Assembly: GCF_000597865.1 (NCBI RefSeq)
Contig: NZ_CP007453.1
Location: forward strand, 496,001 to 560,000
Length of the DNA stretch: 64,000 nt
From: Peptoclostridium acidaminophilum DSM 3953
Lineage (GTDB): Bacteria > Bacillota > Clostridia > Peptostreptococcales > Peptostreptococcaceae
Direction of reading: 5' to 3'
The notes below the pieces were generated by a model. It was not told the origin of the DNA, searched no databases, and was given only the letters and a program-made list of their open reading frames with translations. A program made the position numbers and the translations under genes. How positions within the stretch are numbered: position 1 is the stretch's first letter; the number at the start of each line of letters is the position of its first letter. Positions 42,463-51,965 of this stretch are shown in pieces.

Positions 42463-44473
42463 TATCATCACTCTCCTTGAATTTATAGTATTTTGTTTTT
42501 ACGGCAAAGGGCTGAAACTTTCTGCCTCCCCCATTGTAAAACTTGCTGAAATACTCCACGTAATGCAGACGCGTTGTATGAACATATGCTCCAAGCATGT
42601 TTATAGCCAGATTCAGTACGTGCCCCAGCACAACAATCAGGGTGAATGGAACTATACCGATAATACTGTTTCCTGCAGCCATCCCCGCCATAAGATTGAT
42701 TACTGAGCCTATGATTCCCGTTGCCAATCCAAGGGCCAGGAGACGCGTGTATGATAGTACATCTCCGAAATACGAGGTTATGCCATACAACTCGTAAAAT
42801 CCCTTCAAAATCCTTACAAATGGATTTTTTGAGCTGCGCCCGTTTGTAATGATAATTCCAACGGCGCTTGCAACTGCCAGTGCGATTGCCATGCTAACTA
42901 CGGCATCCGATATTGTAATGTTTAAGCTTAGCATGTCCCTCATCATCTTCATGGACAGCAGCAATACTCCAAGAGACGTCAGCAGTATGTACCATAGCAG
43001 CACATCATACACGGCGCTTTTGTAGTCACTGCGCTTAAAGGCCTGATAAAGCTTCATACCCATTCCTGTGTACAAATGTATGACTCCAATAAGCATGCAA
43101 TACCCGATTAGTATCATCGGAGACTTTGATGGCTCGAAAAGGACAGGAGGAATGTTGAAATCTCGTCCCAGGAATGTTCTTGAAATGATGAGCGGCAAAT
43201 CCCCGAAATAGCCTCCAAACATGATCCCCCAAAACAGCGTGCTAATTCCGCAGTATAAAAACATTTTTATATATTTCTTCATGTGTTCTTCCAGCGTGGC
43301 TCTATGTCTTGCAAGCACCGTGCCGCAAGCGGTTATCAGCAGTAGGCCGTAGCCCGCATCTGAGAGCATGATTCCATAGAACATGTAATAGAAGAATGCC
43401 GTTACAGCAGTCGGGTCTGCTTCTCCTCTGCCTGGATAGCTGAACGCCTCGACAACTCCCTCCATAGGCGCTGAAAAACCATTGTTTTCAAGCAGAACAG
43501 GCACATCCTCGTCAACTTCAGGCTCCGACACTTCTACCGCCGCCTCGAACCTTTCAACAAGCAAATCAGCCACAACTTTTGCGTATTTTTGAGGCACATA
43601 ACCTGTAATTACGAACACATTCTTGGAACTTAGCAATCGTCCAAGTGCCTCATACATCTCAATCCGCATGGATTCATAATCGGCAAGCAGCCACATGTCC
43701 TTTCTCATTTCTATACATGCTTCTATTTCGGATTTAGCCTGCTGTATGTCTGCGCTTCTCCGCTTTATCTCTTCCCCAGCCTCAAAAATTGCTTTAGATG
43801 GCACTTCAGACGAAAAGTTACCGGGACTGGAAAAACCAATTTGCTTCAAACTTTCTAATATGGCCCGCGCTTTAGGTTTCATGCATATAGCTACAATGCA
43901 TGTTTGCTCCTGTGATGCGCTTACAATATCTACGGCTACGGGTTCATTTGCAGGAAAGCTATCAAATATATCTTCCGACCTCCACTCACCAGGCAGAGTG
44001 CCAATGAATATTGCTGTCATATCAGTCCACTTCAAATCAAGTGGGATATCGAGCTCTCTCCACGAAGAAAGGGCTTCAATCCGCGAGTGCGCCTTGTTGA
44101 TTTCGCTCCTGCTTTCCTCAATAAGCCTTTCCAGTGAGTCAATTGTTTTTGCAGCCTTTACAGCCTCGCTACGTCTTCCTTCAAAGTCATCAAACACCGC
44201 CTTGGAAACCGGTCTCCTTCCGGAAACATTTGCCATGATCTTTCTTTTCTCCGGCGAGTGCTGGTCGAGTATATCCAATGCTCGCTTTGCCAGGCTTAAT
44301 GTTTCTAAAGAAGCTTTGATTTTATCGGATGCATCTGCCCTTTGAAAAATGCTGTCTTGTTCAGATACATCCTTTAATTCAACTACGCCCTGCAGCTGGA
44401 GCAGCTCAAGTATCCTGCCGAGGTTTGCATTCAGGCTGCATATGCTTATTTGCTGCATCTTCGATACTGCCAT
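42455..44473 (-). CDS. ntpI: V-type ATPase subunit I (a-type, ion channel and stator)
   Basis: 672 residues. N-terminal half is soluble, helical stalk (about 1-330); the C-terminal half has about eight membrane helices, with SYPGRGEADPTAVTAFFYYM before the first and conserved GYGLLLITACG, YFGDVLSYTRLLALGLATG and a Glu-rich end. The a subunit carries the half-channels for the ion. Lies 25 bp after the stalk gene and overlaps ntpK. Confidence 0.93.
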   Translation of the reverse strand: MAVSKMQQISICSLNANLGRILELLQLQGVVELKDVSEQDSIFQRADASDKIKASLETLSLAKRALDILDQHSPEKRKIMANVSGRRPVSKAVFDDFEGRRSEAVKAAKTIDSLERLIEESRSEINKAHSRIEALSSWRELDIPLDLKWTDMTAIFIGTLPGEWRSEDIFDSFPANEPVAVDIVSASQEQTCIVAICMKPKARAILESLKQIGFSSPGNFSSEVPSKAIFEAGEEIKRRSADIQQAKSEIEACIEMRKDMWLLADYESMRIEMYEALGRLLSSKNVFVITGYVPQKYAKVVADLLVERFEAAVEVSEPEVDEDVPVLLENNGFSAPMEGVVEAFSYPGRGEADPTAVTAFFYYMFYGIMLSDAGYGLLLITACGTVLARHRATLEEHMKKYIKMFLYCGISTLFWGIMFGGYFGDLPLIISRTFLGRDFNIPPVLFEPSKSPMILIGYCMLIGVIHLYTGMGMKLYQAFKRSDYKSAVYDVLLWYILLTSLGVLLLSMKMMRDMLSLNITISDAVVSMAIALAVASAVGIIITNGRSSKNPFVRILKGFYELYGITSYFGDVLSYTRLLALGLATGIIGSVINLMAGMAAGNSIIGIVPFTLIVVLGHVLNLAINMLGAYVHTTRLHYVEYFSKFYNGGGRKFQPFAVKTKYYKFKESDDNG

Positions 44474-44498
44474 TGAGCCACCCCCTTCTCCGGAATGT

Positions 44499-44807
44499 TT
44501 AAACCAATTCTGAAATCACCAGGTCTATTGCGCTCTGCTCATTTTCTTGGGCAAGATTCTCAAGCGCCTTGATTGCTTCCTCAGCTCCCTTTTCTGCCTC
44601 CTCAAGCATCCTTTCCACCTGCTTTCTTGCCTCTGAAAGCTTATTCTCAGCCTCCATAACGGCTTCATCCCGCATAGTGGCGGCAATACGGCCAGCTTCT
44701 TCCCTGGCTTTTGATATTATAGCGTCGGCTTTATCTGCCGCCTCTTTTTCTATCTTCAGAGCGCTAAGCTCAGCCGCTCGAATCGTCTCTATCGTATCCT
44801 TTGCCAT
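44499..44807 (-). CDS. ntpF: V-type ATPase peripheral-stalk subunit (G/H type, NtpF)
   Basis: 102 residues from the ATG at 44807, with GGAGG seven bases upstream. A single long amphipathic helix, rich in A, E and K (KIEKEAADKADAIISKAREE, then EAENKLSEARKQVERMLEEA), as in the small stalk subunit that pairs with E. It is the first gene. The order F-I-K-E-C-G-A-B-D equals that of E. hirae. No convincing promoter is seen in the 65 bp before it. Confidence 0.88.
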   Translation of the reverse strand: MAKDTIETIRAAELSALKIEKEAADKADAIISKAREEAGRIAATMRDEAVMEAENKLSEARKQVERMLEEAEKGAEEAIKALENLAQENEQSAIDLVISELV

Positions 44808-44872
44808 ATCATATCCTCCAGTCAAGCTAGAAACACTCTGTTTTTTCCAGATATATACCCATTCTACACACG

Positions 44873-44911
44873 AAAAAAAACCATCCCCTATTCCGTCCAG
44901 AGATGGTTTTT
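44873..44911 (-). terminator. Terminator between the ars-P operon and the V-ATPase operon
   Basis: On the minus strand AAAACCATC pairs with GATGGTTTT around a 16-base loop and ends in eight T. It lies 64 bp after the thioredoxin-like gene. It could also act as an attenuator of the ATPase operon. Confidence 0.8.
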
Positions 44912-44974
44912 AAAATATTTTATTTGTTATACTAATTTCATTATTTCCTGAAAAGCAGTTGTATCTATCTAGTT

Positions 44975-45208
44975 CTATTTCTGAATCAGCTTAACTATGT
45001 CTTTCGTCATCAGAATCTTTCCGGAAGATACAACCACCTCGTCTATCACAAGCGCCGGAGTCGACATGACACCATAACTTACGATTTCTGCCATGTCCTC
45101 TACTTTAACTACCTCTGCCTCTATTCCTGTCTTTTCGATAGCTTCATTTACATGCTCAAGAAGCATTTTACATTTCTTGCATCCTGGTCCTAGTACTTTT
45201 ATTGTCAT
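44975..45208 (-). CDS. Small thioredoxin-like redox protein (CKKC)
   Basis: 77 residues. IKVLGPGCKKCKMLLEHVNE gives the CxxC redox centre, and YGVMSTPALVIDEVVVSSGK has the cis-Pro of the thioredoxin fold. This is the redox-active disulfide protein 2 group of very short thioredoxins. Last gene of uspA - arsR - arsP - trx. It may recycle thiols on arsenic-handling proteins (inference). A relative is encoded at 51966. Confidence 0.9.
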   Translation of the reverse strand: MTIKVLGPGCKKCKMLLEHVNEAIEKTGIEAEVVKVEDMAEIVSYGVMSTPALVIDEVVVSSGKILMTKDIVKLIQK

Positions 45209-45240
45209 AAGTCAACTCTCCCTTATCTTAAGTCTTCTAT

Positions 45241-46245
45241 CTACAAGAATAGATACCCAAAAGCATTGAAAGAATATCCTATGATTACGATTCCTGCAGT
45301 TACAAGACCTCCGAATACTACAAGCAGCTTTGTCTTTACTACTTTCTTAAGCATAATCATCGATGGAAGGGAGAGCGCTGTAACTCCCATCATGAACGAA
45401 AGGGCCGTTCCAAGTCCCACACCCTTAAGCACAAGAGCCTCTGCGATAGGAAGGGTTCCGAATATGTCAGCATACATGGGCACTCCTGCAAGCGTTGCAA
45501 TTATAACTGAATACCACTTGTCCTGTCCGAGGACTGCCGAAATTATATTCTCAGGTATCCAGTTGTGTATGGCTGCTCCTATGCCTACACCTATCAGAAT
45601 ATACATCCAAACCCTCTTTATTATGTCGAGAACCTGGTTCTTGGAAAACTCCACTCTGTCAGCAGCAGTTAGCTCCTCCTGTTCTATGTCCATTATCTTG
45701 TTGGCGAATACGAATGGCTCTACGTATTTTTCCATCTTGGCTTTGCTTATTATCGATCCGCCTATTACCGCAAGCACTAGACCCACAACTACATACGCAA
45801 TAGCTATCTGCCAGTTGAATATGCTCGCAAGAAGTATAACCGAAGCCAAGTCGACAAGCGGCGATGAAATCAGGAATGAGAAGGTTACCCCTACAGGAAG
45901 CCCCGCTCCTGTAAAGCCTATAAAAAGCGGTATTGACGAGCACGAGCAAAAAGGAGTCACGGTTCCCAGCAAGGCTCCAAGTATGTTTGCCGAAATACCA
46001 TCGAATCTTCCAAGTATTTTCCTTGTTCGCTCTGGTGGGAAGTAGCTTTGTATATATGAAATTCCAAAAATAAGTACAGAAAGCAGTATGAATATCTTTA
46101 TAACGTCATATATGAAGAAGTGTACGCTGCCTCCAAGCCTCTCCTGCATGCTGAGTCCGAAAACATTCTCAACAAGCAGCCTTACAAGGTCGTGCAGCCA
46201 CTCCATCCTGAGCAGTTGACTGTTAATCCAATCAAAAATAACCAT
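45241..46245 (-). CDS. arsP: ArsP/DUF318-type permease
   Basis: 334 residues, about ten membrane helices. GTVTPFCSCSSIPLFIGFTG is the hallmark Cys-rich helix of ArsP permeases, which export trivalent organoarsenicals such as methylarsenite; SFLISSPLVDLASVIL is also conserved. The related group also includes permeases of unknown substrate, so organoarsenical export is a family-based prediction. Lies 16 bp after arsR and is followed by the thioredoxin-like gene. Confidence 0.88.
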   Translation of the reverse strand: MVIFDWINSQLLRMEWLHDLVRLLVENVFGLSMQERLGGSVHFFIYDVIKIFILLSVLIFGISYIQSYFPPERTRKILGRFDGISANILGALLGTVTPFCSCSSIPLFIGFTGAGLPVGVTFSFLISSPLVDLASVILLASIFNWQIAIAYVVVGLVLAVIGGSIISKAKMEKYVEPFVFANKIMDIEQEELTAADRVEFSKNQVLDIIKRVWMYILIGVGIGAAIHNWIPENIISAVLGQDKWYSVIIATLAGVPMYADIFGTLPIAEALVLKGVGLGTALSFMMGVTALSLPSMIMLKKVVKTKLLVVFGGLVTAGIVIIGYSFNAFGYLFL

Positions 46246-46261
46246 GGTACCTCATCTCCCA

Positions 46262-46570
46262 TCAAATATTTTCTATGTCAATGTCGCTTTCAATGCTTAG
46301 TCCAATTTCATCAAACAAATCCTTTAATGCATCAATGTTCTCCTTGTTTAGTGAATACCTCATCCATATACCATCCTTGACGCCCTCCACAAGCCCGCTC
46401 GCGCAAAGTATCTTCATGTGATATGAAAGGGTAGGCTGCGTTATGTTGAAATGCTCTAGTATCTTGCAGGCACATAGCTGTCCTCCCGAAAGCATTGTAA
46501 GTATTTCAAGCCTTGTTTCATCGGCTATGGCCTTCAAAAACACCACATATTGTGAATAGTTTTTTTTCAT
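46262..46570 (-). CDS. arsR: ArsR-family metalloregulator (second copy)
   Basis: 102 residues from the ATG at 46570, with AAGGTGG five bases upstream. GGQLCACKILEHFNITQPTL holds the CxC As(III) motif within the recognition helix, followed by YHMKILCASGLVEGVKDGIW. Closely similar to the copy at 33963. Second gene after uspA, so it probably represses its own operon through the site at 47522. Confidence 0.93.
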   Translation of the reverse strand: MKKNYSQYVVFLKAIADETRLEILTMLSGGQLCACKILEHFNITQPTLSYHMKILCASGLVEGVKDGIWMRYSLNKENIDALKDLFDEIGLSIESDIDIENI

Positions 46571-46598
46571 TAGGACCACCTTTATCAAATTATTAGTT

Positions 46599-47456
46599 TT
46601 ATCTCTTCGCAGGAATCAGAAGAACTGATGCTCCCGAATGTCTTGCCACGTTGTGGCTTACGCTTCCTAGATACAATTCTTTTACAAAGCCTCTACCCTG
46701 GCTTCCCATGACGACAAGAGGTATTTCAAGCTCTTTTACCAACCTTATTATTTCTGTAGACGGCTTGCCGTATAGGAGCTGTATGTCGACTTCCGCATCC
46801 CCTATCTCCTCAAGTGCCTTTTTCATATCCTGAAGCTTGACTGTGTCTTCTGCTTTGAATTCCTCGAGGCGGTGTGAAAGATGCGGTTCGATTTCAGCTC
46901 GGTCATGGACATGAACAAGTGTAACTTTCCTTGCGCCGTCTGCAACCATTTTTTTGACATATTCAAAAGCGTGCGCAGCATTTTCAGAAAAATCCGTCGG
47001 AAATAAGATATTGTCCGTTATATCAAACGCCACATCAGCCACGGTTTTTTCAGGAACCCTCACAAGAAGAACCGGCTTAGATGCTTTATGAATAACTTCA
47101 TGTGCTGGGCCTCCGAAAAACACCTCACCCATTAGGGAGTGTTCCTGAGCCGCAGCTACAATAACCGAAAAATTCTCCTCAACTGCTATTCTGTCAATTT
47201 CATTTTTCATAAGGCCTGTAACTACTCTGGTTTCTACTGCATACCCTTCCTTTTGCAAAATCTCCTTTTGCTGTGCAAGGTTTTGCTCAAGTATTGAAGT
47301 ATAGAAATTCGATATTGTAGCATCAACAGAATGCGGATTTATGCATTGTAGCAAGAGGCACTCTTTTGCTCCAAGTTTTCTGAAACCTTCAAGGCGAGTG
47401 AGCATTTCTAGTGCAACAGATGATATTTCAGAAGCTATAATCATTCTGGAAAACAT
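46599..47456 (-). CDS. Universal stress protein, two UspA domains
   Basis: 285 residues made of two UspA domains (about 1-140 and 150-285). Each starts with a strand such as MIIASEISSVALEML or ILFPTDFSENAAHAFEYV, and ends with the ATP-binding G-2x-G-9x-G(S/T) type motif, clearest in VVMGSQGRGFVKELYLGSVS. AAGGAG lies eight bases before the ATG. First gene of an arsenic operon; tandem Usp proteins often accompany transporters in ars loci, but their job is not known. Confidence 0.9.
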   Translation of the reverse strand: MFSRMIIASEISSVALEMLTRLEGFRKLGAKECLLLQCINPHSVDATISNFYTSILEQNLAQQKEILQKEGYAVETRVVTGLMKNEIDRIAVEENFSVIVAAAQEHSLMGEVFFGGPAHEVIHKASKPVLLVRVPEKTVADVAFDITDNILFPTDFSENAAHAFEYVKKMVADGARKVTLVHVHDRAEIEPHLSHRLEEFKAEDTVKLQDMKKALEEIGDAEVDIQLLYGKPSTEIIRLVKELEIPLVVMGSQGRGFVKELYLGSVSHNVARHSGASVLLIPAKR

Positions 47457-47521
47457 ATGGACAACTCCTTTTTATTTTTTTCACAACTAAAATTTCGAAT
47501 ATGTATGTGTGGTGCCAGGCA

Positions 47522-47575
47522 ATACATAGAACCTTATCTATGTATATTATATTAAATCACATAGATGATTGTCAA
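47522..47575 (-). promoter_or_regulatory. Promoter and ArsR-type operator of uspA-arsR-arsP-trx
   Basis: Minus-strand TTGACA (47575-47570), 18 bp, TATAAT (47551-47546). Directly downstream, over the start site, is a perfect 9-6-9 inverted repeat, ATACATAGA/TCTATGTAT (47522-47545). The rest of 47457-47881 has no supported gene; the plus side must hold the helD promoter. Confidence 0.8.
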
Positions 47576-47881
47576 TATGTTTTGAGTAATTTACAGAGCC
47601 ATCCCAAACTGTAAGACTGCCCATTACAACCATTGTAATCTTGAGCTCTTGTATAAGCCGCTACTAAGCGTACAACTCTATAGGCCATATTCTTAAACTT
47701 GATTATTAGCATTCCATTTTATTCTAGCCGTATTTATGCTAATATATTGAGGCAGCTTGATTAATGCTCGCGATATCTTCAGGCTGCTGCAGGCTTATTA
47801 TTTAAATTCGAATGATAAAATTAAGATTATTTATATATTCACAAATAGTTTATATAGCTACAAGAGAAAGGATTGAATTGA

Positions 47882-50209
47882 TTGCATATGAAGAATCATC
47901 CGGAATATTTTGAAGAGGTCGAAAGGCTAAATGAAACGCTGCTTTACGTGGAGAACACCATATCGGCCGCTGAGCAAAACAAGGATGCATACCGCGAGGA
48001 AATAAAAGACGCATATATAAATCTCGACTATCTGGACAGCAGCCAAAGCTACGCCAGTATTCTTGTTAACACACGGCTGCTAGACGCTCTGGAAAGGAAT
48101 TATGACGGCCTCCAGCGGGCCAGAAAAAAACCTTACTTTGCAAGGCTTGATTTCAAGCAGGATGAAAACGGAAGAACAGATAAATTCTATATAGGCAAAA
48201 CGTCTCTTTTCAAGGCTGAATGGGAAATACCCATGATAGTGGACTGGCGCTCACCTATCGCCAGCGTCTATTACGACGGCGAACTGGGCAGCGTTTCTTA
48301 CCAGTCAGCTACCGAAACAATAACTGGAGAACTGCTTCTAAAAAGGCAGTATACACTCGAAAACGGAACACTCGAAGGCATAATGGACATCGACATAACA
48401 ACTACAGACGCATTCTTACAGGCATCGCTCGAAGGAAACAAGGACAACAGACTCAAAGACATAGTCTCGACAATACAGTCAGAACAAAACGCAATCATAC
48501 GCTCCGACATACACAAGCCACTCATAGTGCAAGGAGTTGCAGGCAGCGGCAAAACGACAATAGCGCTGCATCGAATTGCATATCTTATATATAATCACGA
48601 AAAGGATTTTATCCCCGAGAATTTCATGATAATGGCTCCGAACCAATTATTTCTCAACTATATTTCCGAAGTGCTTCCCGAATTGGGAGCAGACAGGGTC
48701 AAGCAGACGACATACGTCGATTTTATGCATGAAGTAATCGGCAAAAAATACAGGCTGACCGATTCCGACGAAAAACTAATAAGCATCATAAACGGTGCTG
48801 TCACCAAAGATGAGTCCGATTCGCACGAGCTTCTAAAAAAAGCCTCGCGTTTCAAGGGCTCCATGAGATTCAAGAATGTGATCGAAAGGTATATTCGCGA
48901 CATAGAGCTGAATTTCGTGCCGGATGAGGATGTAACCGTAGAAGGACATACGCTTATGACATCCAAAGAAATAAAAAAACTTTTCATCAGCCAGTACAGA
49001 TACCTTCCGCTGTACAAAAGAATTGCAGAAATAAAAAAGAATCTCTCAAACACGCTCAAAAGAGACAAAATCAGAATTCTTGAAGAGATTGAGCAATTCT
49101 ACGACAAGCAGATAGAATACCTACGGTACAATGAGGCGCAGTCAGAAGAAAGGCGTAAAAAAATAGTAAACCTTATTGATGCCAGAGACAACGCAATGGA
49201 ATCGTTAAAGAAAAACTCCAGAAATATAATATCCAAATATATTTCAAAGTTTCCCAAAAAAGACCTGCTCGACTATTACAAGGACCTACTGACAAACAGT
49301 GAAACCCTTGTAAAATACGGCAACGGCAAACTCAGCAGCGAATTCGCCGAATATGTGAGCGAGCATTCAACCAGCATATTCAGCAAAAAGCAAATGGAGC
49401 TTGAAGACCTTGCCGGCATAGCTTATATGAAGCACAGGGTTTTCGGATTCGATGACAAGCTTGACATCAGGTATGTGGTGATTGACGAGGCACAGGATTT
49501 CAGCCATTTCCAGTTTTATGCGCTCAAGGAGATATTGAACACCAAGCTCTTCACGATACTAGGGGACCTATCGCAGGGAATCCACGCTCACAGAGGGATA
49601 AACAACTGGAATTTTATTCTGAACAACATATTCGACCCTCAGGAAAGCCAGTACCTAGAACTAGCTCAAAGCTACAGGACCACAATTGAAATAATGGACC
49701 TGGCTAATGAAGTAATCAAAATGTGCCCGATAGATGGATTACTATTGGCGCAACCGGTAGTGCGCCACGGGGAAAAGCCCCAAGCCTTTAAATTCGATTC
49801 TGACGGGAAAATCATAGATGCTTTGCAGAACAATGTTGAGCAGTTAAAATCCGATGGCTATAGCTCAATTGCCGTGATAGGTAAAACGCTAGATGAATGT
49901 AAAAAAATACAAAAATGCCTAGCCAAAAACAAGAATATCGAAACAAAGCTGCTCGGTGAAAAGGCTGACTACAGCGAAAACAATGTAGTGATAGTTCCTT
50001 CATACCTGGCAAAAGGGCTGGAATTCGACGCTGTAATAATTGTTACTTTGGAGGATGCCTATTCTCAGGACGAATTGGATATCAAGCTGTTGTATGTTGC
50101 CATGACGAGGGCTTTGCACAGGCTTTGCATTTTATGCAAGAATAACACTATTCCAGCCATTGAAAAAACAGGTATACTGACATCTGGATCTGGAAACGCA
50201 GCTGTTTAG
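47882..50209 (+). CDS. helD: HelD, RNA-polymerase recycling helicase (UvrD-like)
   Basis: 775 residues. N-terminal coiled coil (1-90) as in HelD, then VDWRSPIASVYYDG, Walker A QGVAGSGKTTIALHR, YVVIDEAQDFSHFQFYAL (Walker B) and late helicase motifs SYLAKGLEFDAVII and LLYVAMTRALHRL. The region between the helicase parts (about 370-460) matches the HelD-specific insert. It removes stalled RNA polymerase from DNA in Gram-positive bacteria. Start: the TTG at 47882 is best spaced from AAAGGA; an ATG follows six bases later. Confidence 0.93.
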   Translation: MHMKNHPEYFEEVERLNETLLYVENTISAAEQNKDAYREEIKDAYINLDYLDSSQSYASILVNTRLLDALERNYDGLQRARKKPYFARLDFKQDENGRTDKFYIGKTSLFKAEWEIPMIVDWRSPIASVYYDGELGSVSYQSATETITGELLLKRQYTLENGTLEGIMDIDITTTDAFLQASLEGNKDNRLKDIVSTIQSEQNAIIRSDIHKPLIVQGVAGSGKTTIALHRIAYLIYNHEKDFIPENFMIMAPNQLFLNYISEVLPELGADRVKQTTYVDFMHEVIGKKYRLTDSDEKLISIINGAVTKDESDSHELLKKASRFKGSMRFKNVIERYIRDIELNFVPDEDVTVEGHTLMTSKEIKKLFISQYRYLPLYKRIAEIKKNLSNTLKRDKIRILEEIEQFYDKQIEYLRYNEAQSEERRKKIVNLIDARDNAMESLKKNSRNIISKYISKFPKKDLLDYYKDLLTNSETLVKYGNGKLSSEFAEYVSEHSTSIFSKKQMELEDLAGIAYMKHRVFGFDDKLDIRYVVIDEAQDFSHFQFYALKEILNTKLFTILGDLSQGIHAHRGINNWNFILNNIFDPQESQYLELAQSYRTTIEIMDLANEVIKMCPIDGLLLAQPVVRHGEKPQAFKFDSDGKIIDALQNNVEQLKSDGYSSIAVIGKTLDECKKIQKCLAKNKNIETKLLGEKADYSENNVVIVPSYLAKGLEFDAVIIVTLEDAYSQDELDIKLLYVAMTRALHRLCILCKNNTIPAIEKTGILTSGSGNAAV

Positions 50210-50241
50210 CACGGTTGAAAAAGGAGGAATCTAACGGGAAA

Positions 50242-50895
50242 ATGAGTAACAAATGCAAAATATGCGGTTTCGAAACGCGAAAGATTCATAGCAAGCAGTT
50301 CAATGCAGACTATCATTACTGCGAAAGGTGCGAATTCATATCAAAGGATGAAAATGCAATCATTTCGCCTGAGGATGAGCTTACTATATACAACGACCAC
50401 AACAATTCAATAGATGACCCAAGGTATGTGGCTTATTTCTATAAGTTTCTTGAAGCTGCCGTGTTCAATTATGTAAACGAAGGAAAGAAGGGCCTGGATT
50501 TCGGTAGCGGACCATCTCCCGTGTTGGCCCAAATTCTCGAGAAGAATCACGGGTATGCAGTGGATATATATGATTTGTACTACTCCCCAGAAAAGGTCTA
50601 TTTGAATAAAAAATACGACCTTGTCACATCCACAGAAGTTGTTGAACACCTGAAGGATCCTCTGGAATACTTCAGTTTATTTAAGGGGCTTCTGTGTGAT
50701 ACTGGAGTTTTAGCTGTCATGACCCTTTTTCATCAAAATGACGAGCAGCACTTCCTGCGCTGGCATTATATGAGGGACAAAAGCCACATCTCCTTCTATA
50801 CCACTAAAACAATGGAATATATAGCTGACCTTGTCGGACTTAAAGTCATTCACACAAATGGCATTCGATATACGACCTTTGCAGTGAGGCAATAG
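50242..50895 (+). CDS. Class I SAM-dependent methyltransferase with an N-terminal zinc-finger-like motif
   Basis: 217 residues from the ATG at 50242. Two CxxC pairs (CKICGF and CERCEF) about 20 residues apart suggest zinc binding. The SAM motif is KKGLDFGSGPSPVLAQILE, with DLVTSTEVVEHLKDP as post-motif. C-terminal HFLRWHYMRDKSHISFYT is typical of methyltransferase group 12. Lies 32 bp after helD and is likely co-transcribed. Substrate unknown. Confidence 0.85.
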   Translation: MSNKCKICGFETRKIHSKQFNADYHYCERCEFISKDENAIISPEDELTIYNDHNNSIDDPRYVAYFYKFLEAAVFNYVNEGKKGLDFGSGPSPVLAQILEKNHGYAVDIYDLYYSPEKVYLNKKYDLVTSTEVVEHLKDPLEYFSLFKGLLCDTGVLAVMTLFHQNDEQHFLRWHYMRDKSHISFYTTKTMEYIADLVGLKVIHTNGIRYTTFAVRQ

Positions 50896-50924
50896 CGTCC
50901 TGAATGATTTTTCCAATGCCTGCA

Positions 50925-50968
50925 AAATGCAAAACCCTCGATAAGCTATACAAAGCTTCTCAAGGGTT
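50925..50968 (-). terminator. Terminator after the CobW-type gene
   Basis: An interrupted stem (AACCCT/AGGGTT with inner AAGCTT/AAGCT pairs) is followed on the minus strand by TTTTGCATTTTGC. It separates two convergent genes. Confidence 0.65.
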
Positions 50969-50994
50969 CTGACGTTTATCATTTATTTTCTATA

Positions 50995-51933
50995 TTATCT
51001 TAGTTTCATTTCGGTTCCGACTATGTTCTCCCAGTTGTCTGCAATTTCCTTTATTATTCCTACTCCTATTCTCGATATGAAAACTACGCTCGAGTCAGGC
51101 GCTGAAGAGTCGAATTCCTTGTAGTCGATCTTTTTGTTGACTACGTCCACCTGGTTCCAGCCGTCGTCAAGCTTCGAGAATCCCTTTATCCTGAATGCGT
51201 GAGGAGATACTGCATCCAAGAAGCTAGTAAACTTGCTCTTTTCTACAGCTCCGTCGTATCTGAGCGTGAAGGTTCTTGGCTTGTTCTCAGTAGTGTTTGT
51301 AGTGTCCTGAGTTTCAACCCATTTCTCCTTGACAAGGTCTTCCTCCAGGAATCTGTAGTTTACGTTTCCGAAAGACGATTCCTCAATCTTGACATAAGGG
51401 TTAATTTCCATGATTTTTTCCTTTATCGCAGCAACAGTGCTGCTGTCTACAAGGTCTACCTTATTTATTACTACGAAGTTGCTGTAAAGGGCCTGCCTCT
51501 TTATTGTTTCAAGGTCTTCGATCTGCTCGAGGAAGTTTCTGCCGTCAACTATGCATATAGCTCCCCTGTAGTCGTATGCGTCTTCGCCGGCAAGCCTTCT
51601 TACCGCATCGAGAATTTCGTCAATATTTGAAGGGTCTGCAAGACCTGAACTTTCAACGAAAATGTAGTCGAGCTCCTGCGCCGCCATTTCAACCATAGCC
51701 TGAACAAATGATATTTTAAGGCATGAGCAAAATATGGAGCCTCTGTTTATTTCAGTAAGTGTAATTCCTTCTTTTTCAACAAGCGTTCCGTCTACCCCCG
51801 TCTTGCCGAATTCATTCATTATGATTCCTATTTTCTTGTCTCCAAGATTGTCCATTACATTCTTCAAGAATGTAGTTTTGCCGGCTCCTAAAAATCCAGT
51901 GAGCAGATACAGTTTTTTTGGCGCTTTGTTCAT
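50995..51933 (-). CDS. CobW/G3E-family GTPase (metal chaperone-like)
   Basis: 312 residues from the ATG at 51933, nine bases after GGAGG. Walker A LLTGFLGAGKTTFLKNV, G-domain SSGLADPSNI and NKVDLVDSS (base recognition), and the metal-binding CxC within GSIFCSCLKISF, which is the usual CobW place for a CxCC motif. C-terminal CobW domain SPHAFRIKGFSKLDDGWNQV. G3E GTPases insert or traffic metals (Zn, Ni, Co). It follows a thioredoxin-like gene, under an ArsR-type operator, so a role in metal or metalloid stress is likely. Metal unknown. Confidence 0.9.
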   Translation of the reverse strand: MNKAPKKLYLLTGFLGAGKTTFLKNVMDNLGDKKIGIIMNEFGKTGVDGTLVEKEGITLTEINRGSIFCSCLKISFVQAMVEMAAQELDYIFVESSGLADPSNIDEILDAVRRLAGEDAYDYRGAICIVDGRNFLEQIEDLETIKRQALYSNFVVINKVDLVDSSTVAAIKEKIMEINPYVKIEESSFGNVNYRFLEEDLVKEKWVETQDTTNTTENKPRTFTLRYDGAVEKSKFTSFLDAVSPHAFRIKGFSKLDDGWNQVDVVNKKIDYKEFDSSAPDSSVVFISRIGVGIIKEIADNWENIVGTEMKLR

Positions 51934-51965
51934 TAATATCATCCTCCGTCAAATTATCATGAAGC

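Noticed and set aside
41819-42706. Plus-strand frame of 295 codons over ntpE-ntpK-ntpI
   Set aside because: Opposite three well-supported ATPase genes, with no family match or ribosome site.
44808-44872. Promoter for the V-ATPase operon
   Set aside because: TAGAAT and TATATC occur, but no acceptable -35 partner; not listed as a feature.
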